Shown: positions 1 to 6,734 of the stretch, piece by piece
Numbering within the stretch: the first letter of the stretch is position 1
How the letters are laid out: every line of letters begins with the position of its first letter
Assembly: GCA_963666895.2 (NCBI GenBank)
Contig: CAXXNS010000003.1
Span: 124,001-188,000 of the forward strand
Direction: 5' to 3'
DNA length: 64,000 bases
DNA from: G963666895 sp963666895
GTDB lineage: Bacteria > Desulfobacterota > Desulfovibrionia > Desulfovibrionales > Desulfovibrionaceae
Program-made: the position numbers and the translations under genes
Notes under the pieces: generated by a model
Told to the model about the DNA's origin: nothing
The model's database searches: none
The model's input: only the letters and a program-made list of their open reading frames with translations

Positions 1-652
1 CGGCGTCCAGCAGTTCGCCGAGGCGCTGGGGAGCCTGGTAGTCCAGGCGGTTGAGCAGCTTGTCGTCAAAGCTTGTGGCAAAGCCGTCGAAGAGTTTCCG
101 CACGCAGTTGTCCGAGCAGCGCGGCGGCGGAGTTTCGTCCCGCAGGGCGATGAGTTGGTGCTCGATGGCGGCGTCGCCGGGCGCGCATTGGAGGTAGCGG
201 GCGTAGGCCTCGGCGGCATCGTCGCGGCGGCCGCTGCGCAGGGCCACGAGGCCCAGGGCGTACCAGTTGGCCGCGTCCTCGGGAAAGGCCTCGGCGTAGC
301 GCCTGCGGCAGAGCCGGGCGGCTTCGTATTCGCCGTGCTCATGGAGGCGGTCGGCGAATGTCGGGAGTTCGTCGTCGGGAATCACGTTGGGCGGCGTGTC
401 GCCCCAGACCAGCAACCCCTGCTCCACGGCCTGCTCGATCCAGCGCTCGATCTCGTCGGCTTGGCCTTGGGGCAGCAGTCCCCCGGCCAGGGCGACGATG
501 TCCTCCACCCGGCGCTTGCCGTCGCACAGCTCCACGATGAGCGCACCCAGGGGGTTGAGACGATGCAGGCGCTTGCCCGCCTCGTCAAAGCCGATGTAGC
601 CGTCCTCGACGGCCGCGAACGTTATCCGGGGCGATACGATGGGTATGGGCAT
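1..652 (-). CDS. PqqD-like / TPR / SAM methyltransferase protein (3' part off the window)
   Basis: The visible 217 residues run off the left edge. Residues 1-80 resemble a PqqD-type peptide-binding domain (a winged-helix RRE that holds RiPP leader peptides), including LHRLNPLGALIVELCDG and a conserved acidic second half. Residues about 95-165 look like TPR helices (ANWYALGLVALRSGRRDDAA). From about 185 the FDGFATSFDDKLLNRLDYQ stretch matches the entry to class I SAM methyltransferases that follow TPRs (COG4976-like); the SAM-binding motifs lie outside the window. ATG at 652 is the first possible start after an in-frame stop and lacks a good Shine-Dalgarno, so it may be coupled to the small gene ending at 683. 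The modification role is inferred from domains and neighbour. Confidence 0.75.
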   Translation of the reverse strand, partial: MPIPIVSPRITFAAVEDGYIGFDEAGKRLHRLNPLGALIVELCDGKRRVEDIVALAGGLLPQGQADEIERWIEQAVEQGLLVWGDTPPNVIPDDELPTFADRLHEHGEYEAARLCRRRYAEAFPEDAANWYALGLVALRSGRRDDAAEAYARYLQCAPGDAAIEHQLIALRDETPPPRCSDNCVRKLFDGFATSFDDKLLNRLDYQAPQRLGELLDA

Positions 653-682
653 GTCGGAGGTCTCGTGACCGACACACTCCCT

Positions 683-1003
683 TTACTTGGCCTTGTGGTA
701 CAGATTCGGATCGATCTTGATATCCGGAGCGGTCGGATTCGACTCGACCTTCACATCGTCGATTTTTATGTCCGGAGCGGTCCGGTCCGTGATGTTCTCC
801 GTCTTCGTAATGGTCGGCAGCTTGGAAACGTTCTTCGTATCCCTGAGGTTCCCTTCCACCTTCAGGGCCCAGGCCTCGCCCGTCACGGTGGTCGTCAGGA
901 CCGGCACGGCCACGGCCGCCGTGACCAGAAGCTTCTTGAGGAAGTCGCGGCGATCGGCGTTCACGCCGTCAAGGGCCTGTTCCAAGGGCTTCGTGTCGTT
1001 CAT
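683..1003 (-). CDS. Small Tat-leader peptide with internal repeat; candidate modified-peptide precursor
   Basis: This 106-aa protein starts with a polar segment, then RRDFLKKLLVTAAVAVPVL, a twin-arginine type signal ending near AWA, so export by Tat is likely. The mature part of roughly 60 residues has no Cys, is rich in Thr, Asp and Lys, and carries the unit TAPDIKID twice. ATG at 1003 is preferred because GGAGA sits 5 nt upstream; an in-frame ATG at 1036 has no ribosome site. The next gene, 30 bp downstream, has a PqqD-like domain, the usual leader binder of RiPP pathways, so a precursor role is plausible but unproven. It could instead be an ordinary small periplasmic protein. I recognise no family. 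Confidence 0.7.
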   Translation of the reverse strand: MNDTKPLEQALDGVNADRRDFLKKLLVTAAVAVPVLTTTVTGEAWALKVEGNLRDTKNVSKLPTITKTENITDRTAPDIKIDDVKVESNPTAPDIKIDPNLYHKAK

Positions 1004-1050
1004 GAAAGTCTCCAGCGTTTTCGTCGTACGCAACATCTCTTAATAAATAT

Positions 1051-1079
1051 AAATTAGCCAAGCCCTGTCAGGCCGTCAA
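1051..1079 (-). promoter_or_regulatory. Sigma70-type promoter for the small Tat-leader gene
   Basis: On the minus strand TTGACG (1079-1074) and TAATTT (1056-1051) are separated by exactly 17 nt, followed by an AT-rich start region. It lies about 50 bp upstream of the ATG at 1003. Confidence 0.5.
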
Positions 1080-1107
1080 GCTCTGAATGGGGGCGGGAGG
1101 AGCCGCT

Positions 1108-1392
1108 TCATCCATGGGTGATGTCCGCTACGCTGTCAACGGAGCCCTCCCGCCTGACTTCGGTCTTGCCGGTGAAGAACTCCACGATTTCGTCGTAGTC
1201 ATTGCGGATTTGCTCATCGAGGCGTTCACCCTTGAAAAGCCGGTAGCAGCGACACAGGACGCTGTATCCGGTCCCGGCATGCCCCAGGAGGGGCATGCTT
1301 CCGGCCACGCCCGCCCCGGACGCGATCACGCCCGGCAGGGCGGCGCATCCCGAAAGCAGACCCAAAAGCATGAGTACGCCGAGAATTTTCAT
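1108..1392 (-). CDS. Small lipoprotein of unknown function
   Basis: The 94-aa product has a lipoprotein signal: MKILGVLMLLGLLSGC, with a good lipobox (LSGC) placing the lipidated Cys at residue 16. The mature part holds a Gly/Ala-rich hydrophobic stretch and then a charged C-terminal half (YDEIVEFFTGKTEVRRE). GAGGA upstream of the ATG supports the start. It is transcribed in the same direction as the Tat-leader and PqqD genes, but that next gene has its own promoter, so an operon is not certain. No family recognised. Confidence 0.7.
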   Translation of the reverse strand: MKILGVLMLLGLLSGCAALPGVIASGAGVAGSMPLLGHAGTGYSVLCRCYRLFKGERLDEQIRNDYDEIVEFFTGKTEVRREGSVDSVADITHG

Positions 1393-1593
1393 TGCGTTAT
1401 CCTCTGTCGGTAATCCAGAGAAAACACGCTACCGATTCTCCGAGCGAACGTATTTGGAGCGGGAGCAGGTGGCGCCGATGGGCAGAGCGCGGATCAGGCC
1501 GAGGGTGAGGTTGCCGATCGTTATACACACAATTCGGCTTGTGTGAAATGTTGATTGCAGCAGGGGCCGGGTGGAAACAGGCTGGAAACGAAA
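1393..1593. other. Intergenic region upstream of the lipoprotein
   Basis: No convincing gene. A minus-strand TATAAC box preceded 16 nt upstream by TTCACA (about 1525-1550) is a weak promoter candidate for the lipoprotein. CACA/TGTGTG arms around an ATTCGGC loop lie in the same place. Confidence 0.3.
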
Positions 1594-1632
1594 AGGCGGT
1601 CACGACCATCTCAGTCGTAACCGCCTGTTTTT
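1594..1632. terminator. Hairpin terminator beside the tRNA remnant
   Basis: Arms 1594-1606 and 1614-1626 pair over 13 positions with one mismatch around a 7-nt loop. A T tract follows on the plus strand, and a shorter one on the minus strand would serve the kinase operon. It occupies the same place relative to the tRNA remnant (8 nt away) as the 5250-5280 hairpin does to the intact tRNA. Confidence 0.65.
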
Positions 1633-1671
1633 CTTGGTAGCGGTGACAGGATGTGAACCCGTGACCTTCGG
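1633..1671 (-). repeat. Degenerate copy of the tRNA-fMet 3' end (possible att-site remnant)
   Basis: These 39 nt match 5287-5325, the 3' end of the tRNA-fMet gene, with three mismatches, covering CCA, acceptor 3' strand, T arm and variable region. Similarity ends near the anticodon stem, so this is not a functional tRNA. The T stem can still pair. Together with the real tRNA it brackets the two-component/PepSY cassette, as expected when an element integrates at a tRNA 3' end. No integrase is present, and an old tandem duplication of tRNA plus terminator would explain it as well. Confidence 0.65.
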
Positions 1672-1680
1672 ATCAGGCTC

Positions 1681-3015
1681 CTAGGGCTTCCGGAATGTGA
1701 CCCGGACGCTCAATCCGCTGGCTTGGCGGGTGTCGGCCCAGTCCAGTTCCACCGTGGCGTCCATTTTGTCGCAAAGGGTACGCACGATGGACAGCCCGAG
1801 GCCCGAGCCGGTCTCCTGGCTGCCCAGGATTCGGTAGAAGGGCTCAAAGACGCGTTCCCGCTCCGCCTCGGGAATGCCCGGTCCGGTATCGTCCACCTGC
1901 ATGACCACGAATTTCCGATCCTCCCGGACGGACAGGTCGATGCGGCCCCCGGGCGGGGTGAAGCGGATGGCGTTGCCCACCAGATTGCCGACAAGGATGG
2001 ACAGATCGTCGGGTTCGGCCAGTACCGTGCGGTCATCCTGGTCCAGTACGCCCAGGTCGATGCCTTTTGCCTCGGCCAGGGGCATGAAATCTTCCAGTAC
2101 CCGTCGGAATACGGTCTGAAGGGACACCGGTGCCCGTTTCTCTTGAGCCGCGTCATTGGCCCGGGCCAGGGCCAGCAACTGCCCCACCAGATTCTCGGCG
2201 CGTTGTATCCCCTTGCGCATGTCCGCCAGCCGCTGCCGGGCGTCCCCGGACATTTCCGAACTCTCCAGGCTCTCTGCCTGCAGGGACAGGGCGGTGAGGG
2301 GGGTGCGCAACTCGTGGGCAGCATCGGCCACGAAGCGCCGCTGCAGGGCCAGGGACGCGGCTACCCTCGCCATGAGGTTGTTGATGGAGGACACGAAGGG
2401 TTGGATCTCTTCGGGGAGGCCGGTTTGCGGTACGGGACCCAGGTCCTTCTCCGAACGTTGCTCCACCTGGCCCGCCGCACGTTTCAGGGGACGAAACATG
2501 CCGCGCACCAGGCCGCCCACGAGGAACATGAGAATCGGCGGGAGGACCAGGAAGGGCAGGAGCGTACGCAGGGCGCTGTCCAGGGCGGTTTCGTTGCGTA
2601 CATCGGTCTGCTGGGCCACGGCGATGCGCCCACCATTCGGCCGGGTACCGGCGAAGACCCTCCAGCCTTCGTCCTCCAGGGCCAGGGTGTGCATGCCGTC
2701 GGGCAGGTCGAACGGCAGCCCGCTCAATACGGCCGCGGACAGCCCTCGCCAGCCGTCCGGGGATAATGTCAGGACCACCAATGCCGTCTCGGCCTCTTCC
2801 TCGGTATCGTCCTTCGCGTCCTGGCCCGGCCGGGCCGGAATGATTTGATCCGGGCCCTGGCCTTGGACTAGGGCGGCCGTCTGCCGCAACAGGTCGTCCT
2901 GCAATTCCATGGCTTCCCGGTAGGCCGTGAAGAAGGAAAAGGCCCCGGCAGCCAGGGCGACAAGCACCACGGCCAGGGAGAGCCAGGTGGACAGGCGTAC
3001 CTGTAGGGAGCGCAT
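1681..3015 (-). CDS. Sensor histidine kinase (QseC/PmrB-like)
   Basis: The 444-aa inner-membrane kinase has a first membrane segment at about 8-30, a periplasmic region of about 120 residues with an acidic patch (DAKDDTEEEAE), a second segment at about 152-172, then HAMP, HisKA with His near 234 in the AHELRTP motif, and a HATPase domain (N box NLVGNAIRF, G boxes DTGPGI and GSGLGLSI). The acidic sensor loop suggests a cation or cationic-compound signal, by analogy only. ATG at 3015 overlaps the regulator stop as TGATG and has GGAGG upstream. It should phosphorylate the preceding regulator. Confidence 0.9.
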   Translation of the reverse strand: MRSLQVRLSTWLSLAVVLVALAAGAFSFFTAYREAMELQDDLLRQTAALVQGQGPDQIIPARPGQDAKDDTEEEAETALVVLTLSPDGWRGLSAAVLSGLPFDLPDGMHTLALEDEGWRVFAGTRPNGGRIAVAQQTDVRNETALDSALRTLLPFLVLPPILMFLVGGLVRGMFRPLKRAAGQVEQRSEKDLGPVPQTGLPEEIQPFVSSINNLMARVAASLALQRRFVADAAHELRTPLTALSLQAESLESSEMSGDARQRLADMRKGIQRAENLVGQLLALARANDAAQEKRAPVSLQTVFRRVLEDFMPLAEAKGIDLGVLDQDDRTVLAEPDDLSILVGNLVGNAIRFTPPGGRIDLSVREDRKFVVMQVDDTGPGIPEAERERVFEPFYRILGSQETGSGLGLSIVRTLCDKMDATVELDWADTRQASGLSVRVTFRKP

Positions 3016-3686
3016 CAATCCTCCCGCCTTTTTCCCGGGACCATCCAGCCCGCCCCGCGTACGTTTTTGATGGCCTCGGGGCCGAGCTTCTTGCGCAGGG
3101 AATGGATAAGGAAGTCCACGGCGCTGCTCTCCACTTCCTGTCCCCAGCCATAGATGCGTTCCTCCAGTTCGCCACGCGACAGGATGGCCCCGGGCCTCGC
3201 GATCAGGGCCTGGAGCAAGGAGTACTCCCGGGCGGACAGAAGGGTTGCCTTGTTGTCCACGGACGCTTCATGGGTGGCCGGGTCCAGGGTGATCCGGCCG
3301 TTGGACAGAAGTGGACCGGCAGCGCCTCCCCGGCGGCGGGTGATGGCGCGCATGCGGGCCAGCAACTCGGACATGGCGAAGGGCTTGACCACATAGTCGT
3401 CGGCCCCGCCGTCCAGGCCGGAAAGGCGGTCCTCCAGGGCGTCCCTGGCGGTGATGATCAGCACCGGCACCGGGTCTTCGTCTTTGCGAAGGACACGCAG
3501 GACCTCCAGTCCGTCCTTGCCGGGCAGGCCCAGGTCCAGCAGCACGATGCCGTAGCGGACGTTCCGGATCGCCTCCAGGGCCATGATTCCGTCACGCACC
3601 CGGTCCACGGCATAGGCCGCCTCCTTGAGCGCCTGTTCCATGGCCGCGCCGATCATTTCATCGTCTTCAACGAGCAGCACCCGCAT
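3015..3686 (-). CDS. OmpR-family response regulator
   Basis: The 223-aa DNA-binding regulator has a receiver domain (1-115; acidic pair ED near 7-9, phosphoacceptor Asp51 in LLDLGLPG, conserved Lys in VVKPF) and a C-terminal winged helix (about 128-220, with SAREYSLLQALIARPG and the NVRGAGW wing). It is closest in pattern to the QseB/PmrA/TctD group. It is followed directly by its kinase and lies downstream of a DUF347 membrane protein and a PepSY protein, the likely regulated genes. Inverted repeats upstream (3736-3766) may be regulatory. Confidence 0.9.
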   Translation of the reverse strand: MRVLLVEDDEMIGAAMEQALKEAAYAVDRVRDGIMALEAIRNVRYGIVLLDLGLPGKDGLEVLRVLRKDEDPVPVLIITARDALEDRLSGLDGGADDYVVKPFAMSELLARMRAITRRRGGAAGPLLSNGRITLDPATHEASVDNKATLLSAREYSLLQALIARPGAILSRGELEERIYGWGQEVESSAVDFLIHSLRKKLGPEAIKNVRGAGWMVPGKRRED

Positions 3687-3735
3687 TTCGTGCTCCAGGC
3701 CTCCTCCCTGCCCATGGCAGGGAGCGTTTCGGACA

Positions 3736-3766
3736 GGCTCCCGGGAGGCCGGTCCCCCCGGGAGCC
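3736..3766. other. GC-rich inverted repeat upstream of the response regulator
   Basis: Perfect 10-bp arms at 3736-3745 and 3757-3766 flank an 11-nt loop, and a second smaller palindrome (CTGCCCATGGCAG) lies just below. There is no T run, so it is more likely an mRNA processing or attenuation structure than a terminator. Confidence 0.35.
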
Positions 3767-3812
3767 ACGCGCATGTCCCGTCAGGTCCGGGACTCCCGTA
3801 CGAACGGACGGG

Positions 3813-4601
3813 TTACCTGATTCGGTTCACGCCGCCGTCCAGCCTCCGCTCCCGGATGCTCAAGTATGACACCAGCAGCAGGATGGTGGCAAGGAAGGTC
3901 GCGCTTGTGCCCACGGTTCCCAGGCCCAGCCCGCCCGCGCTCACCGGCTGCGAGAGCAGGTCGCCGCAGGAGGCGCCGAAGGGCCGGGTCAGCACGTAGG
4001 CCGTCCAGAAGGAAAGGATCGGATTCAGATCGAAGAAGAAGTACGCGATGGTGACCATGGCGATGAGCATGCCGAAGCCCAGGCCGGAGATGCCGTAGCC
4101 GAGCCCCAGGCCCTCGGCGGCCAGGTCGCCGGCGGCGGTTCCCAGTGCGAAGGTGAACAGAATGGCGGCCCAATAAAACAGCTCGCGCCGCGTAGTGAAG
4201 ATGGTGTGGATGGAAAGGGTCTTCTCGCTGGCGTACCAGGCCGCGAAGGTGGCCAGAAGGGCCGCGCTGAAAACGATGGTGGTCGTTTCCAGGGATACGC
4301 CCAGGTTGTCCACCAGGTTGTCCGTGACCAGGGTGCCGAATACGCTGATCAGCACCACCGTGAGCCAGTACATCCAGGGAACGTAGCGCTTGGCGCGGAG
4401 TTGGATGGCCATGGAGGCCAGGAGCAGTCCGCCCATGATCATGGAGGTGCCGGTCAGCCCCATGTGGAAATTGAAGATAAGGAAGTCCGCGGCGGTCTCG
4501 CCTACGGTGGTGGCCATGATCTTGATGATCCAGAAAGCCAGGGTCACTTCCGGTACCTTGTTCAGCATTGCGGTTGTTTTCTGGGCCATTGCCTCGTTCA
4601 T
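3813..4601 (-). CDS. DUF347-repeat membrane protein (COG4705)
   Basis: The 262-aa protein is almost entirely membrane helices (about eight), with repeated units holding polar signatures such as VGETAADFL, LVTDNLVDNLG, TAAGDLAAEGLG and FGASCGDLLSQP. This D/N-containing repeat inside helices is the DUF347 pattern. The family's function is not established; it is often found with PepSY proteins and OmpR-type two-component systems, as here. AGGAGG upstream of ATG 4601 supports the start. The repeated intramembrane acids would suit cation binding, which is inference. Confidence 0.8.
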   Translation of the reverse strand: MNEAMAQKTTAMLNKVPEVTLAFWIIKIMATTVGETAADFLIFNFHMGLTGTSMIMGGLLLASMAIQLRAKRYVPWMYWLTVVLISVFGTLVTDNLVDNLGVSLETTTIVFSAALLATFAAWYASEKTLSIHTIFTTRRELFYWAAILFTFALGTAAGDLAAEGLGLGYGISGLGFGMLIAMVTIAYFFFDLNPILSFWTAYVLTRPFGASCGDLLSQPVSAGGLGLGTVGTSATFLATILLLVSYLSIRERRLDGGVNRIR

Positions 4602-4736
4602 GGTGCATCCTCCTGGGTTCGCCCCTGGGCCCCCGGGACAGGGAAGGCTGTCCCGGAGGCCGGGGCCGCGCCGGACGGCGCATGTGGGGAAGGGGTGGGA
4701 ATCGCCCCCGTGGTTGGCGTCGGGAAGGCGACGAGG

Positions 4737-5096
4737 CTAGTCGTCATCCTCCTCGTGCTCCTCGCGTCCGCCGTCATGGTCATCGTCCTCATGGTCCGCC
4801 TTGTCCTGGTCCGAGGAGAGGACCGAGCCCTTGGCGGCATCCACGCGCACGTCGTAGACCGCGTCGGCGGCCACCACTTCCACCTCGTACACGCCGCCGG
4901 ACTTCTCCAATTCGAATTCGGCGCGCGAGGCCTTGCCGTGGGCCGCTCCCTCGGCGATCTTGACCGCCTCCTCGAGGGTGACCTTTGCCGAGGCCGAGGC
5001 CAGGGCGTCGTTCTCCTGCTTCTGGGCGGCATGGACCGCAGGGGCGAGAACGCCCAGGGCCGCGACGACGACTGCGATACGGATCAAACCTGTCAT
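4737..5096 (-). CDS. Periplasmic PepSY-domain protein with acidic His/Asp/Glu tail
   Basis: The 119-aa precursor has a signal peptide (1-23, cleavage after VHA) and one PepSY domain (about 38-95: VTLEEAVKIAEGAAHG, then YEVEVVAADAVYDVRVDA). The last 25 residues are nearly all Asp, Glu and His, a likely divalent-cation binding tail. It heads the operon-like run PepSY, DUF347, regulator, kinase. AGGAGG lies upstream of the ATG. It may buffer or present the ligand sensed by the kinase; that is inferred from context. Confidence 0.85.
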   Translation of the reverse strand: MTGLIRIAVVVAALGVLAPAVHAAQKQENDALASASAKVTLEEAVKIAEGAAHGKASRAEFELEKSGGVYEVEVVAADAVYDVRVDAAKGSVLSSDQDKADHEDDDHDGGREEHEEDDD

Positions 5097-5189
5097 GTTG
5101 GTAACCTCCTGTTGGTTGATTGCTGACAGTGCATGGGAGGCACCCTAGACAGGCAGATTTAGCTGACATTGAGGAGGTGGAGAAAATCG

Positions 5190-5220
5190 AAAAAAAAGCC
5201 CCGCCATTTTTAGGCGGGGC
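5190..5220 (-). terminator. Rho-independent terminator
   Basis: Perfect 8-bp GC arms (5198-5205 and 5213-5220) around a 7-nt loop are followed on the minus strand by eight T. It is the second terminator below the tRNA and separates it from the PepSY gene. Confidence 0.75.
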
Positions 5221-5244
5221 ATGGAGCGGGGCAAACGGGGAAAC

Positions 5245-5280
5245 GAAAAAGCCGGTTGCACCATTTCGATGCAACCGGCT
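5245..5280 (-). terminator. tRNA-fMet terminator
   Basis: Perfect 11-bp arms (5250-5260 and 5270-5280) are followed on the minus strand by TTTTTCG. It sits 8 nt from the tRNA 3' end, matching the arrangement at the 1594 hairpin beside the tRNA remnant. Confidence 0.75.
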
Positions 5281-5288
5281 GCTTTCCT

Positions 5289-5365
<77 letters not shown>

Positions 5366-5452
5366 ACATGGAAGTGGAAGATGTAGTCATGATGGACGGG
5401 GTTGTCAACCGGTATTTACTTCGGCCCGAAAGTTCCGTATCCCTTGCCCGAC

Positions 5453-6184
5453 ATGACGAAAACGCCCGATATTTCCGTTGTCGTGCCCGTTTTCAACGAG
5501 CAGGACAACATCCCGCCGCTCCTGGCGGAAATCCGCGCCGCCCTCGATCCGCTGCCCCAGGCCTGGGAGGTGGTGTTCGTGGACGACGGCTCCTCGGACG
5601 CCAGCCTGGACACCCTCAGGGGCCTGGCCCAGGACAATCCCGAGTTGGTCTTCCTGTCGTTTGCCGAGAACCGCGGCCAGTCCGCGGCCTTTTGCGCCGG
5701 GTTCGACGCGGCCCGGGCTCCGCTCATCGTGACCATGGACGGCGACCTGCAGAACGACCCGGCCGACATCCCGGCCCTGCTGGAGCGGCTCGGCCAGGGC
5801 GCGGACATGGTCATCGGCTTCCGGGCCAAGCGCAAGGACACCTTTACCAAGCGCATCTCCTCCAAGGTCGCCAACAAGGTCCGGCGCTGGTTCACCAAGG
5901 ACGGCGTGCGCGACACGGGCTGCTCCCTCAAGCTCATGCGCCGCGACCTGCTCATGACCCTGCCGCGCTTCCGGAACATGCACCGCTTCCTGCCCGCGCT
6001 CATGCAGGCCCAGGGCGCGAAGGTGGCCGAGACCCCGGTCAACCACCGGCCCCGGCACCAGGGCGTGTCCAAGTACGGCACCTGGGACCGGCTCAAGGCC
6101 GGGATCTGGGACCTGATCGGCGTACGCTGGCTTTTGGGCCGCACCTTCCGTTTTGAAATCAAAGAGTCCAACCGAGACCAATAG
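5453..6184 (+). CDS. GT2 glycosyltransferase (dolichol-phosphate mannosyltransferase/ArnC-like)
   Basis: The 243-aa enzyme has the GT-A fold motifs ISVVVPVFNEQDN at the N-terminus, VVFVDDGSSD, and the metal-binding MDGDLQNDP. It lacks C-terminal membrane helices, so it is probably a peripheral cytoplasmic enzyme that transfers a sugar to a polyprenyl phosphate. The next gene, 1 bp later, encodes a LAB_N membrane protein, a pairing common in lipid A or polyprenyl-phosphate sugar modification. ATG 5453 fits the family N-terminus; a TTG at 5402 would add an unrelated leader abutting the tRNA. Confidence 0.88.
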   Translation: MTKTPDISVVVPVFNEQDNIPPLLAEIRAALDPLPQAWEVVFVDDGSSDASLDTLRGLAQDNPELVFLSFAENRGQSAAFCAGFDAARAPLIVTMDGDLQNDPADIPALLERLGQGADMVIGFRAKRKDTFTKRISSKVANKVRRWFTKDGVRDTGCSLKLMRRDLLMTLPRFRNMHRFLPALMQAQGAKVAETPVNHRPRHQGVSKYGTWDRLKAGIWDLIGVRWLLGRTFRFEIKESNRDQ

Positions 6185-6185
6185 C

Positions 6186-6431
6186 ATGGCTCTTCCCGAA
6201 CATTGGTGGCTCCTGGTCCAGGCCGTGCTGGGCCAGGCCGCGTTCTTCGCCCGCATGGCCCTGGCCATGCGCCGTAGCGAGGCCGTTCCGGCCTGGGCCA
6301 TCGTCTGCCTGGCCTTGGGCGCGGGCTGCGGCCTGGTCTACGGTTGGCTGCTCCGCGACGCCGTACTGGCGGCCGGGCAGGCGGGCATCCTGCTTCTGGC
6401 CTGGGTAGGCCGCAATACCAACAATCATTGA
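6186..6431 (+). CDS. Small LAB_N (lipid-A-disaccharide synthase N-terminal-like) membrane protein
   Basis: The 81-aa protein has three hydrophobic segments and a pattern like the LAB_N domain: WWLLVQAVLGQAAFFARMA, a charged MRRSEA loop, then two more helices ending in WVGRN. Such stand-alone domains usually sit beside a GT2 enzyme, as here (stop and start 1 bp apart). It may form the membrane part of that transferase or a small sugar-lipid transporter; the family role is not settled. Confidence 0.75.
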   Translation: MALPEHWWLLVQAVLGQAAFFARMALAMRRSEAVPAWAIVCLALGAGCGLVYGWLLRDAVLAAGQAGILLLAWVGRNTNNH

Positions 6432-6540
6432 TTCCCGCGCTCGCGGCGGGCCGGCAAGGTTTCCCGAGCTGCGTTCCCGGGGCGGCCGGGGCTCTCGTAC
6501 GCTGTTGCAACGGGACCTGAGAAAATTTTTTTTCTGTAAA

Positions 6541-6562
6541 ATTATGCCCAACAGGGCATAAT
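6541..6562. promoter_or_regulatory. Perfect palindrome, candidate operator of wtpABC
   Basis: ATTATGCCC and GGGCATAAT (9-bp arms) flank AACA. It lies about 100 bp upstream of a promoter-like site and has no T tract, so an operator is more likely than a terminator. A tungstate- or molybdate-responsive regulator is the natural guess from the downstream importer, but I cannot assign the protein. Confidence 0.5.
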
Positions 6563-6649
6563 AAGGAAGCAACTCAAAGTATAAAAAGGAGTATTGTTGC
6601 AAAATGTATTGTAATGATGTGTAACATGAATAAAATAATTGTGCTTTTA

Positions 6650-6679
6650 TTGACATAAAATAATGAGAAGGGCTAAAAA
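6650..6679 (+). promoter_or_regulatory. Sigma70-type promoter of wtpABC
   Basis: TTGACA (6650-6655) is a perfect -35 box, followed after 18 nt by TAAAAA, a weak -10. It is about 55 bp upstream of the wtpA ATG. Confidence 0.45.
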
Positions 6680-6734
6680 GTACGCCACGATGTCTTAGTC
6701 CGTTTGGTGCCAAATTCGAATTAAGGAGTATTGC

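Larger units (their letters stand above)
6432..6734. other. AT-rich regulatory region upstream of wtpABC
   Basis: This gap of about 300 bp has no gene. Its second half is strikingly AT-rich against the GC-rich surroundings, and it holds the palindrome at 6541 and the promoter at 6650. Two GTTGCAA words occur at about 6503 and 6595. Confidence 0.5.

Noticed and set aside
1004..1036. Earlier ATG at 1036 for the Tat-leader peptide
   Set aside because: No ribosome site at a usable distance, whereas ATG 1003 has GGAGA 5 nt upstream.
155..1057. A 300-codon plus-strand frame at the left edge
   Set aside because: The minus strand encodes a PqqD/TPR protein and a Tat-leader peptide with promoter and ribosome site; the plus frame shows no domain.
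5402..5452. Earlier TTG start for the GT2 gene
   Set aside because: It would add 17 residues not seen in the family and reach almost to the tRNA.
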